Shown here: in pieces, positions 53,250-61,171 of the stretch
Layout of the letters: each line of letters begins with the position of its first letter
Position numbering within the stretch: position 1 is the first letter of the stretch
NCBI GenBank assembly: GCA_934339005.1
Contig: CAKRHR010000004.1
Span: 46,593 to 110,592 of the forward strand
DNA from: an uncultured Catenibacillus sp.
GTDB taxonomy: Bacteria > Bacillota > Clostridia > Lachnospirales > Lachnospiraceae
Direction: 5' to 3'
DNA: 64,000 nt
Notes under the pieces: model-generated
The model's database searches: none
The model's input: only the letters and a program-made list of their open reading frames with translations
Told to the model about the DNA's origin: nothing
Position numbers and translations under genes: made by a program

Positions 53250-54572
53250 ATGAATCAGACAAAGTTGAACAAGTATGCAAGAAGCGTGTCTATTATCGGC
53301 GTTGGCTGTACACCATTTATGTACACTGTTGATAATCCTGATACATATGGTCTGACGGAGGGTGAGATGTTTGGCTATGCCGCATTGAAAGCTATGGAGG
53401 ACGCAGGTGTCAGCCCAAAAGATGTTGACTACTATTTCCATGGACAGGCTAGCCCATTAAATGGTTCTAACTATTTAACACCTAATATCCAGATTGGTAA
53501 CTGGTTTGGTATGAAGGGTAAAGGCTCTATTCATCATTCAGAAGCTTGCTGTACAGGTTATCTTGCGATTGAACAGGCTGTCAATGCCGTTGCATCTGGC
53601 AAATATAACTGTGTTCTGACAGGCTGTGTTGAATTTGGTGACAGTGTGCCGGCACCATTTGGACCAAATGATACAGTTGAAACACAGAAACATCCTTATG
53701 ATCGTGTAAAGATGCCAATGGAAAGATTCCTTGCAACAACAGAATGGTTATATGACCGTCACTATGCACGTCCATTAATCGCACCTATGAACCTCATCTA
53801 TGATGATGTTGCTGAAGATTATGTTCGTACAAGAGGCATCACAGCAGAACAGATGAATGATACATTGAACTGGATGTGTATCAACAACAGAAGAAATGCA
53901 TCTGTAAACCCATTAGCAATTGAAAGAAGAACATATGAATCTCTTGCAGAAGAAGCAGGAATGACACTGGATGAATACATGAACTCAGGTTACAACCCAA
54001 GAATGGGCGATTTCCTTCGTGCAGGCGGTGTTGAACTGAAGTGTGATGGCGCAGCAGCAGCTATCGTTTGTGCAACAGATATGATTCCTGAAATCGCTAA
54101 AAATCTTAACCATAAACCAATCGAAGTTCTTGGTATCGGTAGTGCAGCTTGTGAAGCTACAACACCTCACTTCGAAATCCGAGCAACAGAAGAAGCTGTT
54201 CGCCAGGTTTATGAACTGACAGGTTTATCAGGTGATGATCTTGATTTGTTCTTTGCAAATGACTTTATTATTACATCTCACCTTTACGCAGCAGAAATCG
54301 CAGGATACCTTCCATATGGTGAAGGCTGGAAATATATCTGTGATGGACGTACAGCATATGATGGTGACAAACCTATCAATACTAACGGTGGTAGAACTTC
54401 CTTCGGTCATGCACATGCTGCATCAGGTCTTGCTGATGTTTATGAAGCATGCATGCAGATGAGAGGCGAATGTGGCGAAAGACAGGTTAAGAAACTGCCT
54501 AAGACAACAATGCTTCGTGGATACGGCGGCTCACAGAACGTAGCAGCTGTATTGCTCAGAACAATTGACTAA
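53250..54572 (+). CDS. Thiolase-like (SCP-x/PhlC-like) acyl transferase or retro-Claisen enzyme
   Basis: 440 residues. Thiolase fold: nucleophile C100 in SEACCTG, and H387 in GHAHAASG (the HxxGASG position). The second thiolase Cys of the C-terminal CxGG is absent: the sequence reads RGYGGSQN at 423-430. This pattern is that of SCP-x-like enzymes which work with a DUF35 partner, such as the PhlC acyltransferase or the Ltp2 aldolase; the partner gene lies 19 bases downstream. I infer transfer of an acyl group between carbon, CoA or ACP, or C-C cleavage. ATG 53250 follows GGAAGGAA. Confidence 0.85.
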   Translation: MNQTKLNKYARSVSIIGVGCTPFMYTVDNPDTYGLTEGEMFGYAALKAMEDAGVSPKDVDYYFHGQASPLNGSNYLTPNIQIGNWFGMKGKGSIHHSEACCTGYLAIEQAVNAVASGKYNCVLTGCVEFGDSVPAPFGPNDTVETQKHPYDRVKMPMERFLATTEWLYDRHYARPLIAPMNLIYDDVAEDYVRTRGITAEQMNDTLNWMCINNRRNASVNPLAIERRTYESLAEEAGMTLDEYMNSGYNPRMGDFLRAGGVELKCDGAAAAIVCATDMIPEIAKNLNHKPIEVLGIGSAACEATTPHFEIRATEEAVRQVYELTGLSGDDLDLFFANDFIITSHLYAAEIAGYLPYGEGWKYICDGRTAYDGDKPINTNGGRTSFGHAHAASGLADVYEACMQMRGECGERQVKKLPKTTMLRGYGGSQNVAAVLLRTID

Positions 54573-54591
54573 TTAAGGAGGAAATAGAATC

Positions 54592-55014
54592 ATGGCTGTA
54601 AAGTTGGAGAGAATCGTTAAAACATATTATGAAAATCTTGAACAGGGTAAGATCCTCGGACGTAAATGCCCTAAGTGCGGTAATGTAGAATTTCCACCGG
54701 TTTACGCTTGTAACGCTTGCGGAAATCTTGAAACAGAATGGTATGAGATCAGCGGTAATGCAACAATGCATTCAATCGTTATGCCAGCAGCACTTTCATC
54801 AAAACCAGAATACAAAAACCTTGGCAAATATGCTTATGGTGAAATTCATCTTGAAGAAGGCTCAGAATTCAATGGTGTTGTTCGCGGCATCACAAAGAAG
54901 ATGAGAAAAGAGCTTCAGGACAAATTACCACTCAAATGCCACGCTGCAATTTTTGAACGCCAGGGCGGCTATAAGACAGTTGTATTTGACCTTGATGAAG
55001 AATATACAAAATAA
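54592..55014 (+). CDS. DUF35 Zn-ribbon/OB-fold partner protein (PhlB-like)
   Basis: 140 residues. Rubredoxin-like zinc ribbon C26-C29 and C40-C43 (CPKCGN, CNACGN) followed by an OB fold (YGEIHLEEGSEFNGVVRGI). DUF35 proteins form complexes with thiolase-like subunits, and in PhlACB the small subunit PhlB stabilises the acyl transferase. Here it follows the thiolase gene, with AAGGAGG upstream, so a heteromeric enzyme is very likely. No third, KAS III-like PhlA subunit is in the window. Confidence 0.92.
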   Translation: MAVKLERIVKTYYENLEQGKILGRKCPKCGNVEFPPVYACNACGNLETEWYEISGNATMHSIVMPAALSSKPEYKNLGKYAYGEIHLEEGSEFNGVVRGITKKMRKELQDKLPLKCHAAIFERQGGYKTVVFDLDEEYTK

Positions 55015-55038
55015 ATAATATGATGATGTCATGGTCAA

Positions 55039-55144
55039 AAGTCTAAATTGCAATGTTCTTTGCATAATAAGTGTTTTAGACTTAATACTTTAAAAAATTA
55101 AAACAGATAGTAAGTCACACAGCATATACCCCTGTGCTGTGTGA
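55039..55144 (+). other. Two hairpins before the acyl carrier protein gene
   Basis: AAGTCTAAA/TTTAGACTT (55039-55047 with 55075-55083) and TCACACAGCA/TGCTGTGTGA (55115-55124 with 55135-55144, perfect 10 bp). Neither has a T run, so they are poor terminators. They could be processing or stabilising elements that raise ACP mRNA. Confidence 0.5.
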
Positions 55145-55190
55145 TTTATGAATAAATCCAAAAATATATATTAAAAAGGAGATTATCACA

Positions 55191-55430
55191 ATGGATAGAG
55201 CAGAATTAGAAAAACAGGTTATTGACTTAGTAGCAGCTTGCTTCAAAAAAGATGCAGCTACACTTACAACAGCAACATCTTTCAAAGAAGACCTTGGCGG
55301 CGCTTCAGTACAGATGGTAGCTTTAGTATCTGAAATCGAAAACGAACTTGATGCTTGCATCATGTTAGCAGATGCCAGCGCTTGCGCTACAATCGGCGAC
55401 CTTGTTGACCTTGTAGAAGAAGAACTGTAA
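55191..55430 (+). CDS. Acyl carrier protein with altered attachment motif
   Basis: 79 residues, acidic. A four-helix ACP with the probable phosphopantetheine serine S39, but in the context LGGASVQMV instead of the usual GADSL. The helix after it (ALVSEIENEL) keeps the ACP pattern. AAGGAG stands upstream. It lies between DUF35 and phosphotransacylase genes, so it probably carries the acyl group made by the thiolase-like complex rather than serving fatty-acid synthesis. It needs a phosphopantetheinyl transferase; an Sfp-type one is at 61172. Confidence 0.85.
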   Translation: MDRAELEKQVIDLVAACFKKDAATLTTATSFKEDLGGASVQMVALVSEIENELDACIMLADASACATIGDLVDLVEEEL

Positions 55431-55446
55431 TTTAACAGATAATTAA

Positions 55447-55488
55447 ACAGAACCTGCTGAAAATTAAAAAGTGCAGGCTCTGTTTTGT
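55447..55488 (+). terminator. Weak terminator after the ACP gene
   Basis: ACAGAACCTGC pairs with GCAGGCTCTGT (one mismatch) and is followed by TTTTGTTG. It may set the ACP level relative to the next two genes, by partial readthrough. Confidence 0.6.
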
Positions 55489-55521
55489 TGTATTATAAAA
55501 TCAAATTTGGAGGGAAATTCA

Positions 55522-56526
55522 ATGAGCATTTTGGATCAGCTTTACGAAAAAGCTAAACAGAATCCTCAGAAAGTCGCATTCCCTGAAGCAACAAACGAAA
55601 AGATGATGCAGGCTGCATACGAAACAGGTAAAGACGGATATATTATTCCAATCCTTGTTGGTGATGCAGAAGAAATCAAAAAGCTTGTTGCTGAAAGAGG
55701 TTACGACGAAAGCGTATTTACAATCGTAGATATCCATGAGGAAGCTTATCGTAATGAATTAATCGAAAAGTATGTTGCTCTGCCACATACATTACTTAAA
55801 GCCAAAGCATTGAACCGTCGTATGGAAAATCCTCTGTACTACGCAATGGTTATGCAGGCTGTTGATGAAGCAGATGTTACATTTGCAGGTATCGATAACA
55901 CAACTGGTGATGTTCTTTTAGCAGGACAGATGATTATCGGCCTTAAACCGGGCATCAGCACAATTTCAAGTATCGGTCTTTGCGATATTCCAGGATACGA
56001 AGGCAGCGAAGGTTCATTACTTGCAGTTGGTGACAGCGCCGTTTGTACAAACCCTAATGCAGAACAGTTGGCAAGTATCGCTATTTCAGCTTGTGATACA
56101 GTTGCTTCTCTGCTTGACTGGGAACCAAGATGTGCGATGGTATGCTACTCAACACTTGGCAGTGGCCAGGGTGAATTAATCGACAAAGTCACAGAAGCAC
56201 TTAAGATTGCTCAGGAAGCTCGTCCTGACCTTGCTATCGATGGTGAATTCCAGCTTGATGCAGCGATTGTTCCGGCTGTAGCAGCTAAGAAAGTCAACCG
56301 TGAAAGCAAAGTTGCAGGTAAAGCAAACGTAGTTATCTGGCCAGACTTAAATGTTGGTAATGTCAGTGTTAAACTGATTCAGCAGTTCGGTCATGCAAAT
56401 GCATATGGCCCAATGCTTCAGGGCTTCAACAAAGTCGTTTGTGACTGCTCCAGAGGGGCACCTGTATCTGAAATCAAAGGTAACGTTGTTATTTCTGCTG
56501 TACGTGCTGCAGGTGAAAAGAGATAA
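55522..56526 (+). CDS. Phosphate acyltransferase (Pta/Ptb family)
   Basis: 334 residues, nearer Pta (about 330) than Ptb (about 300) in length. VAFPEATNEKMMQAA, YSTLGSGQGELIDKV, PDLAIDGEFQLDAAIVP, KANVVIWPDLNVGN and GPMLQGFNKVV are the family blocks. It turns acyl-CoA (or acyl-ACP) plus phosphate into acyl phosphate. It precedes butyrate kinase, the usual partner of Ptb. The expected Lys/Ser of the Pta active-site stretch (KGSA) reads TLGSG here, so chain specificity may differ. ATG 55522 follows GGAGGG; the frame opens 17 codons earlier. Confidence 0.85.
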   Translation: MSILDQLYEKAKQNPQKVAFPEATNEKMMQAAYETGKDGYIIPILVGDAEEIKKLVAERGYDESVFTIVDIHEEAYRNELIEKYVALPHTLLKAKALNRRMENPLYYAMVMQAVDEADVTFAGIDNTTGDVLLAGQMIIGLKPGISTISSIGLCDIPGYEGSEGSLLAVGDSAVCTNPNAEQLASIAISACDTVASLLDWEPRCAMVCYSTLGSGQGELIDKVTEALKIAQEARPDLAIDGEFQLDAAIVPAVAAKKVNRESKVAGKANVVIWPDLNVGNVSVKLIQQFGHANAYGPMLQGFNKVVCDCSRGAPVSEIKGNVVISAVRAAGEKR

Positions 56527-56564
56527 TCAGGCAACCAAGTATTTTAAGATAAGGGGATTACAAA

Positions 56565-57668
56565 ATGAGCTATAAAATTTTTGCAATCAATCCGGGTTCT
56601 ACATCTACAAAGATTGCCCTGATTGAAGATGACAATGTTATTTTTTCAAAAAACGTATCTCATGATGCCAATAAACTGGCTGAATTTGATGGTATTTCCG
56701 CTCAGATGCCTTACAGAAAAGAAACAATCGTGAATCTTTTAAAAGAAAACAATGTTTCTCTTGAAGGTATTTCAGCATGCGTTGGCCGTGGCGGCGGTTT
56801 GATCGCTATGGAAGGCGGTACATATAAGATTGATGATTTATTACTTGATCATGCAACACGCGGTGCCAATGGTGTCCAGCATCCTGCTCAGTTAGGACCT
56901 CAGCTTGCAAATGAATTTGCAAAAGAGTACAACTGCCCTGCATTTGTTGTAAATCCACCAGACGTAGATGAACTTCAGGACGTTGCCCGTCTGACAGGTA
57001 TCAAGGGTGTTCATCGTATCATCCACCTTCATGCATTAAACCTTAAAGAAACTGCTATTCGTCATGCAGAATCTCAGGGAAAGAAATACGAAGAACAGAA
57101 CTACGTTGTCTGCCATATTGGCGGTGGTATTTCTGTATCTGCACACAGAGAAGGCCGTATGGTTGACGGTTTTGATATCGTTGGCGGTGAAGGTCCTATG
57201 GCACCTACACGTAGTGGTTCAATCTCTGTAGCAAATCTTGTAAACTATGCAAAAGGTAAAGACCTCAAAGACGTTAAGAGCGTATGCACACGTTCAGGTG
57301 GTCTTGTAAGCCACCTTGGCACATCAGATGCACTTGAAGTCAGCAACCGCGCTGATGCAGGTGACAAATATGCGAAGATGGTATGGGATACAATGATTTA
57401 TCAGATTAATAAATGCATTGGTTCCATGGCAACTGCACTTCACGGCAAAGTAGATGGTATTTTACTTGGCGGCGGTATGGTATACAACAAAGGTCTTGTT
57501 GCTCAGATTAAAGAAGCCTGCGAATGGATTGCACCAGTATATGCATATCCGGGCGAATTCGAGATGGAAGCTATGGCTTCTGGCGCAATTCGTGTTCTTT
57601 CAGGCATTGAAGAAGCAAAGACTTACACAGGTGTTCCTGTATGGTCAGGCTTTGATTTTGAAAAATAA
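56565..57668 (+). CDS. buk: Butyrate kinase
   Basis: 367 residues. ASKHA-fold carboxylate kinase: N-terminal INPGSTSTKIAL, VGRGGG, GANGVQHPAQLGP, HIGGGISVSAHREGRMVD, GGEGPMAPTRSG and a C-terminal GGGMVYNKGL. It makes ATP and butyrate (or a related acid such as a branched or aryl acid) from acyl phosphate. AAGGGG upstream. It ends the operon, closed by a strong terminator. With the Pta/Ptb gene it gives substrate-level phosphorylation. Confidence 0.95.
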   Translation: MSYKIFAINPGSTSTKIALIEDDNVIFSKNVSHDANKLAEFDGISAQMPYRKETIVNLLKENNVSLEGISACVGRGGGLIAMEGGTYKIDDLLLDHATRGANGVQHPAQLGPQLANEFAKEYNCPAFVVNPPDVDELQDVARLTGIKGVHRIIHLHALNLKETAIRHAESQGKKYEEQNYVVCHIGGGISVSAHREGRMVDGFDIVGGEGPMAPTRSGSISVANLVNYAKGKDLKDVKSVCTRSGGLVSHLGTSDALEVSNRADAGDKYAKMVWDTMIYQINKCIGSMATALHGKVDGILLGGGMVYNKGLVAQIKEACEWIAPVYAYPGEFEMEAMASGAIRVLSGIEEAKTYTGVPVWSGFDFEK

Positions 57669-57710
57669 GATTTGTTTTAATTTAGAATTAGAATAAGACT
57701 TTAATTTTTT

Positions 57711-57744
57711 AGGGGATGACAGATTCTGTCATCCCCTGGTTTTT
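57711..57744. terminator. Bidirectional terminator after buk
   Basis: AGGGGATGACAGA (57711-57723) pairs with TCTGTCATCCCCT (57725-57737). T runs lie on both sides. Confidence 0.9.
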
Positions 57745-57808
57745 GTAATGATTTCTGTAAATACTATATAAATAAAGTAATGTTGTTAAAGGTATCGCCG
57801 TTTATAAA

Positions 57809-58603
57809 TCAGCACATTAAAAATGCCCCCGCAACACACACTGCAAAATCCAGTGGCAGCTCATACGGCAGGTTGTGATAGCCAGGAAAATGCAGTAACG
57901 GTGCACCGGAAAGCTTGGCAAAACGTTTGGCAGCTTCAGGATATGGACCGCCATCACTGCGTTCGCCTATGGCAACAACAATTTTATCCACATATTTTTT
58001 GATTAATGCCATATCTGGTTTGTAATCAATAAATACACTATACTCATCATCCAGAGCATGGTAAATATTATTCATTTCACGCTCTGCCAAATCCTTTGGT
58101 TTTTCGCCGGCGCGTTCATCTGTGCCATTGATGCTCTGCACAAATTCAAAGAAAGCACCATTATATTTTCTTCGGTTGATTAAATCCTTCATTTTCAGAA
58201 CCCAGTCCTGATAGTCCTTGCGTTCTGGCAGTAATGTCACAATTGGTGGTTCGTACATCAGTAATTTTTCCACGCGCTCAGGATGATGCTGCAGAAAATG
58301 GCAGCCAAGCACTGCGCCTGCACTCACACCGCAGATACGCACTTTTTCAATACCGAGTGCATCCAGTAATGTGCGCATATCCTGAATCTGTGTATCAACA
58401 TCATATTTTACATTTTCTCCATGCACCTTGCTTCGGGAACTGCCGCGTCTGTCGTAGGTAATGACTTTGTATTGTTTTGCCAGCAGTTTTGACGCTTCGT
58501 CATATAAACCGGCATCGACCACAACCCCGTGCACAAGAAGCAGCGGTTCGCCATCGCCTTTGACTTCATAATATAAATTGACATCTTCTGTATCAAGAAA
58601 CAT
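57809..58603 (-). CDS. Alpha/beta-hydrolase
   Basis: 264 residues. LLLVHGVVVDAG (oxyanion region), YDRRGSSRS, nucleophile S94 in CGVSAGA, and His in GYHNLPY near 242. A small soluble hydrolase of the alpha/beta fold, possibly an esterase or C-C hydrolase; a promoter with TTGACT and TAGAAT lies just upstream. The catalytic Asp is not obvious. Its closeness to the buk operon may be chance, since it points the other way. Confidence 0.85.
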   Translation of the reverse strand: MFLDTEDVNLYYEVKGDGEPLLLVHGVVVDAGLYDEASKLLAKQYKVITYDRRGSSRSKVHGENVKYDVDTQIQDMRTLLDALGIEKVRICGVSAGAVLGCHFLQHHPERVEKLLMYEPPIVTLLPERKDYQDWVLKMKDLINRRKYNGAFFEFVQSINGTDERAGEKPKDLAEREMNNIYHALDDEYSVFIDYKPDMALIKKYVDKIVVAIGERSDGGPYPEAAKRFAKLSGAPLLHFPGYHNLPYELPLDFAVCVAGAFLMC

Positions 58604-58653
58604 ATTGACCTCTCCTTGGTTTGTTGATTTAAAAACAATTTTATTCTTTAATT

Positions 58654-58682
58654 ATTCTACGCATTTTTAGGGTTAAAGTCAA
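58654..58682 (-). promoter_or_regulatory. Sigma-A promoter of the small alpha/beta-hydrolase
   Basis: On the minus strand TTGACT, 17-base spacer, TAGAAT. Confidence 0.6.
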
Positions 58683-58771
58683 TTTAAGAATCTGCTGACA
58701 TGGATTACTTTGAAAAATTCAAATTATTTCATCAAAACAGACGGAACACGGCATTTTTTTGATGAATTAAA

Positions 58772-61006
58772 TTATTTTGTATAAATATCGGAGTTATCTT
58801 TTTTTACAGAATGCTCAGTTTCATTAGATATATTCTGCATATCCTGTGTATTCGTTGTTTTTCGCAACTTCATAATTTTCTCATATACTTCAGGATGATG
58901 GTCTTTTAAATGGGTGTCAAGGACATGACGGCGGTCATCAAAACGCTTTGCAAGTTCAGGATGCTCTTTTTGAATTTTCAGGCGAATATCCTGACGATGC
59001 TGCTCAAAATATTTTGCAAGGGTATGCTCGTCTTTGCCTGATACGCGAACAATTTCTGCCAGATGGGCTTCCAGATGTTCAATCCATTCATCCTCATCCA
59101 TTTCATCCATATGTGTCCAACTGCCATGAATCAATGCATCCATATCGCCGTCTTTCTTCAGCTTTTCAATCTGAATATGGATTTGCTTTTCAATTTCTTC
59201 CTCAGCATGTTCGCCAAAGGCCCATACAAATTCCTGGACACGGTTTTCGGCACGCTTCTGACCTGCAGAGCTGACTTTGTTATCTGCACCTGCCAGTGGA
59301 TAAGGTTTTCGAATGCCCATATCCTTTAAGGCAACATTAATGGTACGTCTGACAGCGCCCTCCTCAATCATGTAGCCGATGCCAAGCTTTCGCATCTGTT
59401 CATTCAAATCAGAAATATGTTCAGTCATATAAAAGCGGATACCTTTGGCTTTCAGTGATTCGTAAAGAAGCTGCAAACGTTCGGCAGCAGTAATATCAAT
59501 TGAAGCAATACCGCTGGCGTCCACGATAACGCCCTTCGTATCCTCCTGAATACTGTCCTCAATATCTTTTTGAAATACATCAATATTTGCAAAAAATAAA
59601 TTGCCGCTAAAACGATAGACAATCACATGCTCAATCGGATAAGCATTTTTAAATTCCTTCATATCAATAAAATGCACATGTCCCGGACGAATACCAAGAA
59701 AGCATCTTGGCGGTTTTGAGGAACGCAAAATAACTTCGGCAAATGATAAAATAATGCCAATCAGAACGCCGTTGATCGTGCCAAGCATCAGCACACCAAA
59801 GAATGCACCGCAGAAAATGAAAAATTCTGTCAGGCTGACTTTCAGACATTTGTGTGCGACTTCAAATTCAGTGGCACCAATCAGCGCGGAAATGACAATC
59901 GCTGTCAGCACAGGTACTGGCAGATAGCCGATAAAACCTGTAGCAAATAAGAGGACGCCAATCATGGCAATCCCTGCCACAATACTTGTCAGTGGTGTTT
60001 TGCCTTCATACTGTTCGCTCATGGCTGTTCTTGATACGGAACCGTTAATCGGACAGCAGCCTGTAAGTGCAGCCGCCATATTCCCAGCGGCAAAAGCGAA
60101 AAGTTCCTGATTATCATTGATTTTATAATGATTTTTCTGTGCAAAGCTGTTTTCTGCAAGCAATGTTTCAGCAGTAATCACAATGGCTACAGATAAACTG
60201 ATGGTAATCGCATTGTTTATTGGCAGTACCAAAAAGTCAGGCCAGTGAAATGATGGCAGTCCAGGTGTCACAGCATCTAATGTTTTGATATCGAAATTAT
60301 CTGTCAGTGGTGTTAAGCGTGTAATCAGTGCACCGACAGCCATAAGGACAACGGCCATTGGAAATTTCGGGAAAAATTTCTTGCAAATCAATAAGATGCA
60401 TAATGTTACAACGCCAAGAATAATGGAAGGTATATTGGCATTTGGGATAGCTTCATAAATGTGCTTGGCAAGTTCAGGCAATTCGCCTGTACCGGCAGAA
60501 GCACCCATTAACTTTGGTACCTGCATTAAAATAATGGTGGTACATATACCGCTGATAAACCCGCCCATGACCGGTGTGGATATGTAATTAACAAGTTTGC
60601 CTGCTTTAAAAATAAAAAAGACAAACAGCCATAGGGCTGTAAAAAAGGTCAGAACAGGCACAGCGCTGATGGCGGCTTCTGAACCGGGCTCGATGCCAAG
60701 GGTAATCAGTGCTGCACCGACAAGGGCTGCCGGCGCAGCATCCACACCAAAGATTAACTGAGGCGAGGTTGTAAACAGCGCAAATAATAAAATTGGAAAA
60801 ACTGAACCGTAAAGACCATAGACGGCAGGCAATCCCGAAATCTGCGCATAACCCATGGAAATCGGAATCGACACGGCAGCAATAATAATACCTGTCAGAA
60901 TATCTTTAGGCAGATAACTGGTTTTGTAACCCTTCAGCGTGGAAGCCACTGAGATGTTAGCAAATACCCGTCTTAGGCGGGATGAAGATTTTGAAGAAGA
61001 TTTCAA
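58772..61006 (-). CDS. SulP-family anion transporter with STAS domain and long charged C-terminus
   Basis: 744 residues. A SulP transporter with about 12-14 helices (LPKDILTGIIIAAVSIPISMGYAQISGLP, GVDAAPAALVGAALI), then a STAS domain at about 450-560 (HVIVYRFSGNLFFANIDVFQKDI, GVIVDASGIASID). SulP proteins carry sulfate, bicarbonate or dicarboxylates. About 180 more residues are highly charged (KAENRVQEFVWAFGEHAEEEIEKQ and HPE repeats), unusual for the family. The start is TTG 61006 with AAGGAG ten bases before; no better start exists before the first helix. Confidence 0.9.
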   Translation of the reverse strand: MKSSSKSSSRLRRVFANISVASTLKGYKTSYLPKDILTGIIIAAVSIPISMGYAQISGLPAVYGLYGSVFPILLFALFTTSPQLIFGVDAAPAALVGAALITLGIEPGSEAAISAVPVLTFFTALWLFVFFIFKAGKLVNYISTPVMGGFISGICTTIILMQVPKLMGASAGTGELPELAKHIYEAIPNANIPSIILGVVTLCILLICKKFFPKFPMAVVLMAVGALITRLTPLTDNFDIKTLDAVTPGLPSFHWPDFLVLPINNAITISLSVAIVITAETLLAENSFAQKNHYKINDNQELFAFAAGNMAAALTGCCPINGSVSRTAMSEQYEGKTPLTSIVAGIAMIGVLLFATGFIGYLPVPVLTAIVISALIGATEFEVAHKCLKVSLTEFFIFCGAFFGVLMLGTINGVLIGIILSFAEVILRSSKPPRCFLGIRPGHVHFIDMKEFKNAYPIEHVIVYRFSGNLFFANIDVFQKDIEDSIQEDTKGVIVDASGIASIDITAAERLQLLYESLKAKGIRFYMTEHISDLNEQMRKLGIGYMIEEGAVRRTINVALKDMGIRKPYPLAGADNKVSSAGQKRAENRVQEFVWAFGEHAEEEIEKQIHIQIEKLKKDGDMDALIHGSWTHMDEMDEDEWIEHLEAHLAEIVRVSGKDEHTLAKYFEQHRQDIRLKIQKEHPELAKRFDDRRHVLDTHLKDHHPEVYEKIMKLRKTTNTQDMQNISNETEHSVKKDNSDIYTK

Positions 61007-61056
61007 AAAATATCAACTCCTTATATAGTTTACATAAAGTTTAAAAATCTATATTA

Positions 61057-61087
61057 ATGAGTGACAAAATTTACTTTTGCCACTCAT
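61057..61087 (-). other. 13-bp hairpin in the SulP leader
   Basis: ATGAGTGACAAAA (61057-61069) and TTTTGCCACTCAT (61075-61087) pair fully with one G-U around a 5-base loop. No strong T run follows on the minus strand. It may end the upstream PPTase transcript weakly or act as an operator. Confidence 0.45.
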
Positions 61088-61171
61088 ATTAAATATGTAC
61101 AATTAAAATAACTTGTCTGTTAGAAGATATACGTTTTTAAATGTGTCAAGCTGAAAGAACATGTAATATCT

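Noticed and set aside
55115..55144. The perfect 10-bp hairpin before the ACP gene as a terminator
   Set aside because: It is followed by TTTATGAATAA, not a T run, so termination would be weak at best.
47965..57668. The cluster as a diacetylphloroglucinol biosynthesis locus
   Set aside because: There is no type III polyketide synthase (PhlD) and no PhlA-like subunit, while kinase and phosphotransacylase point to catabolism.
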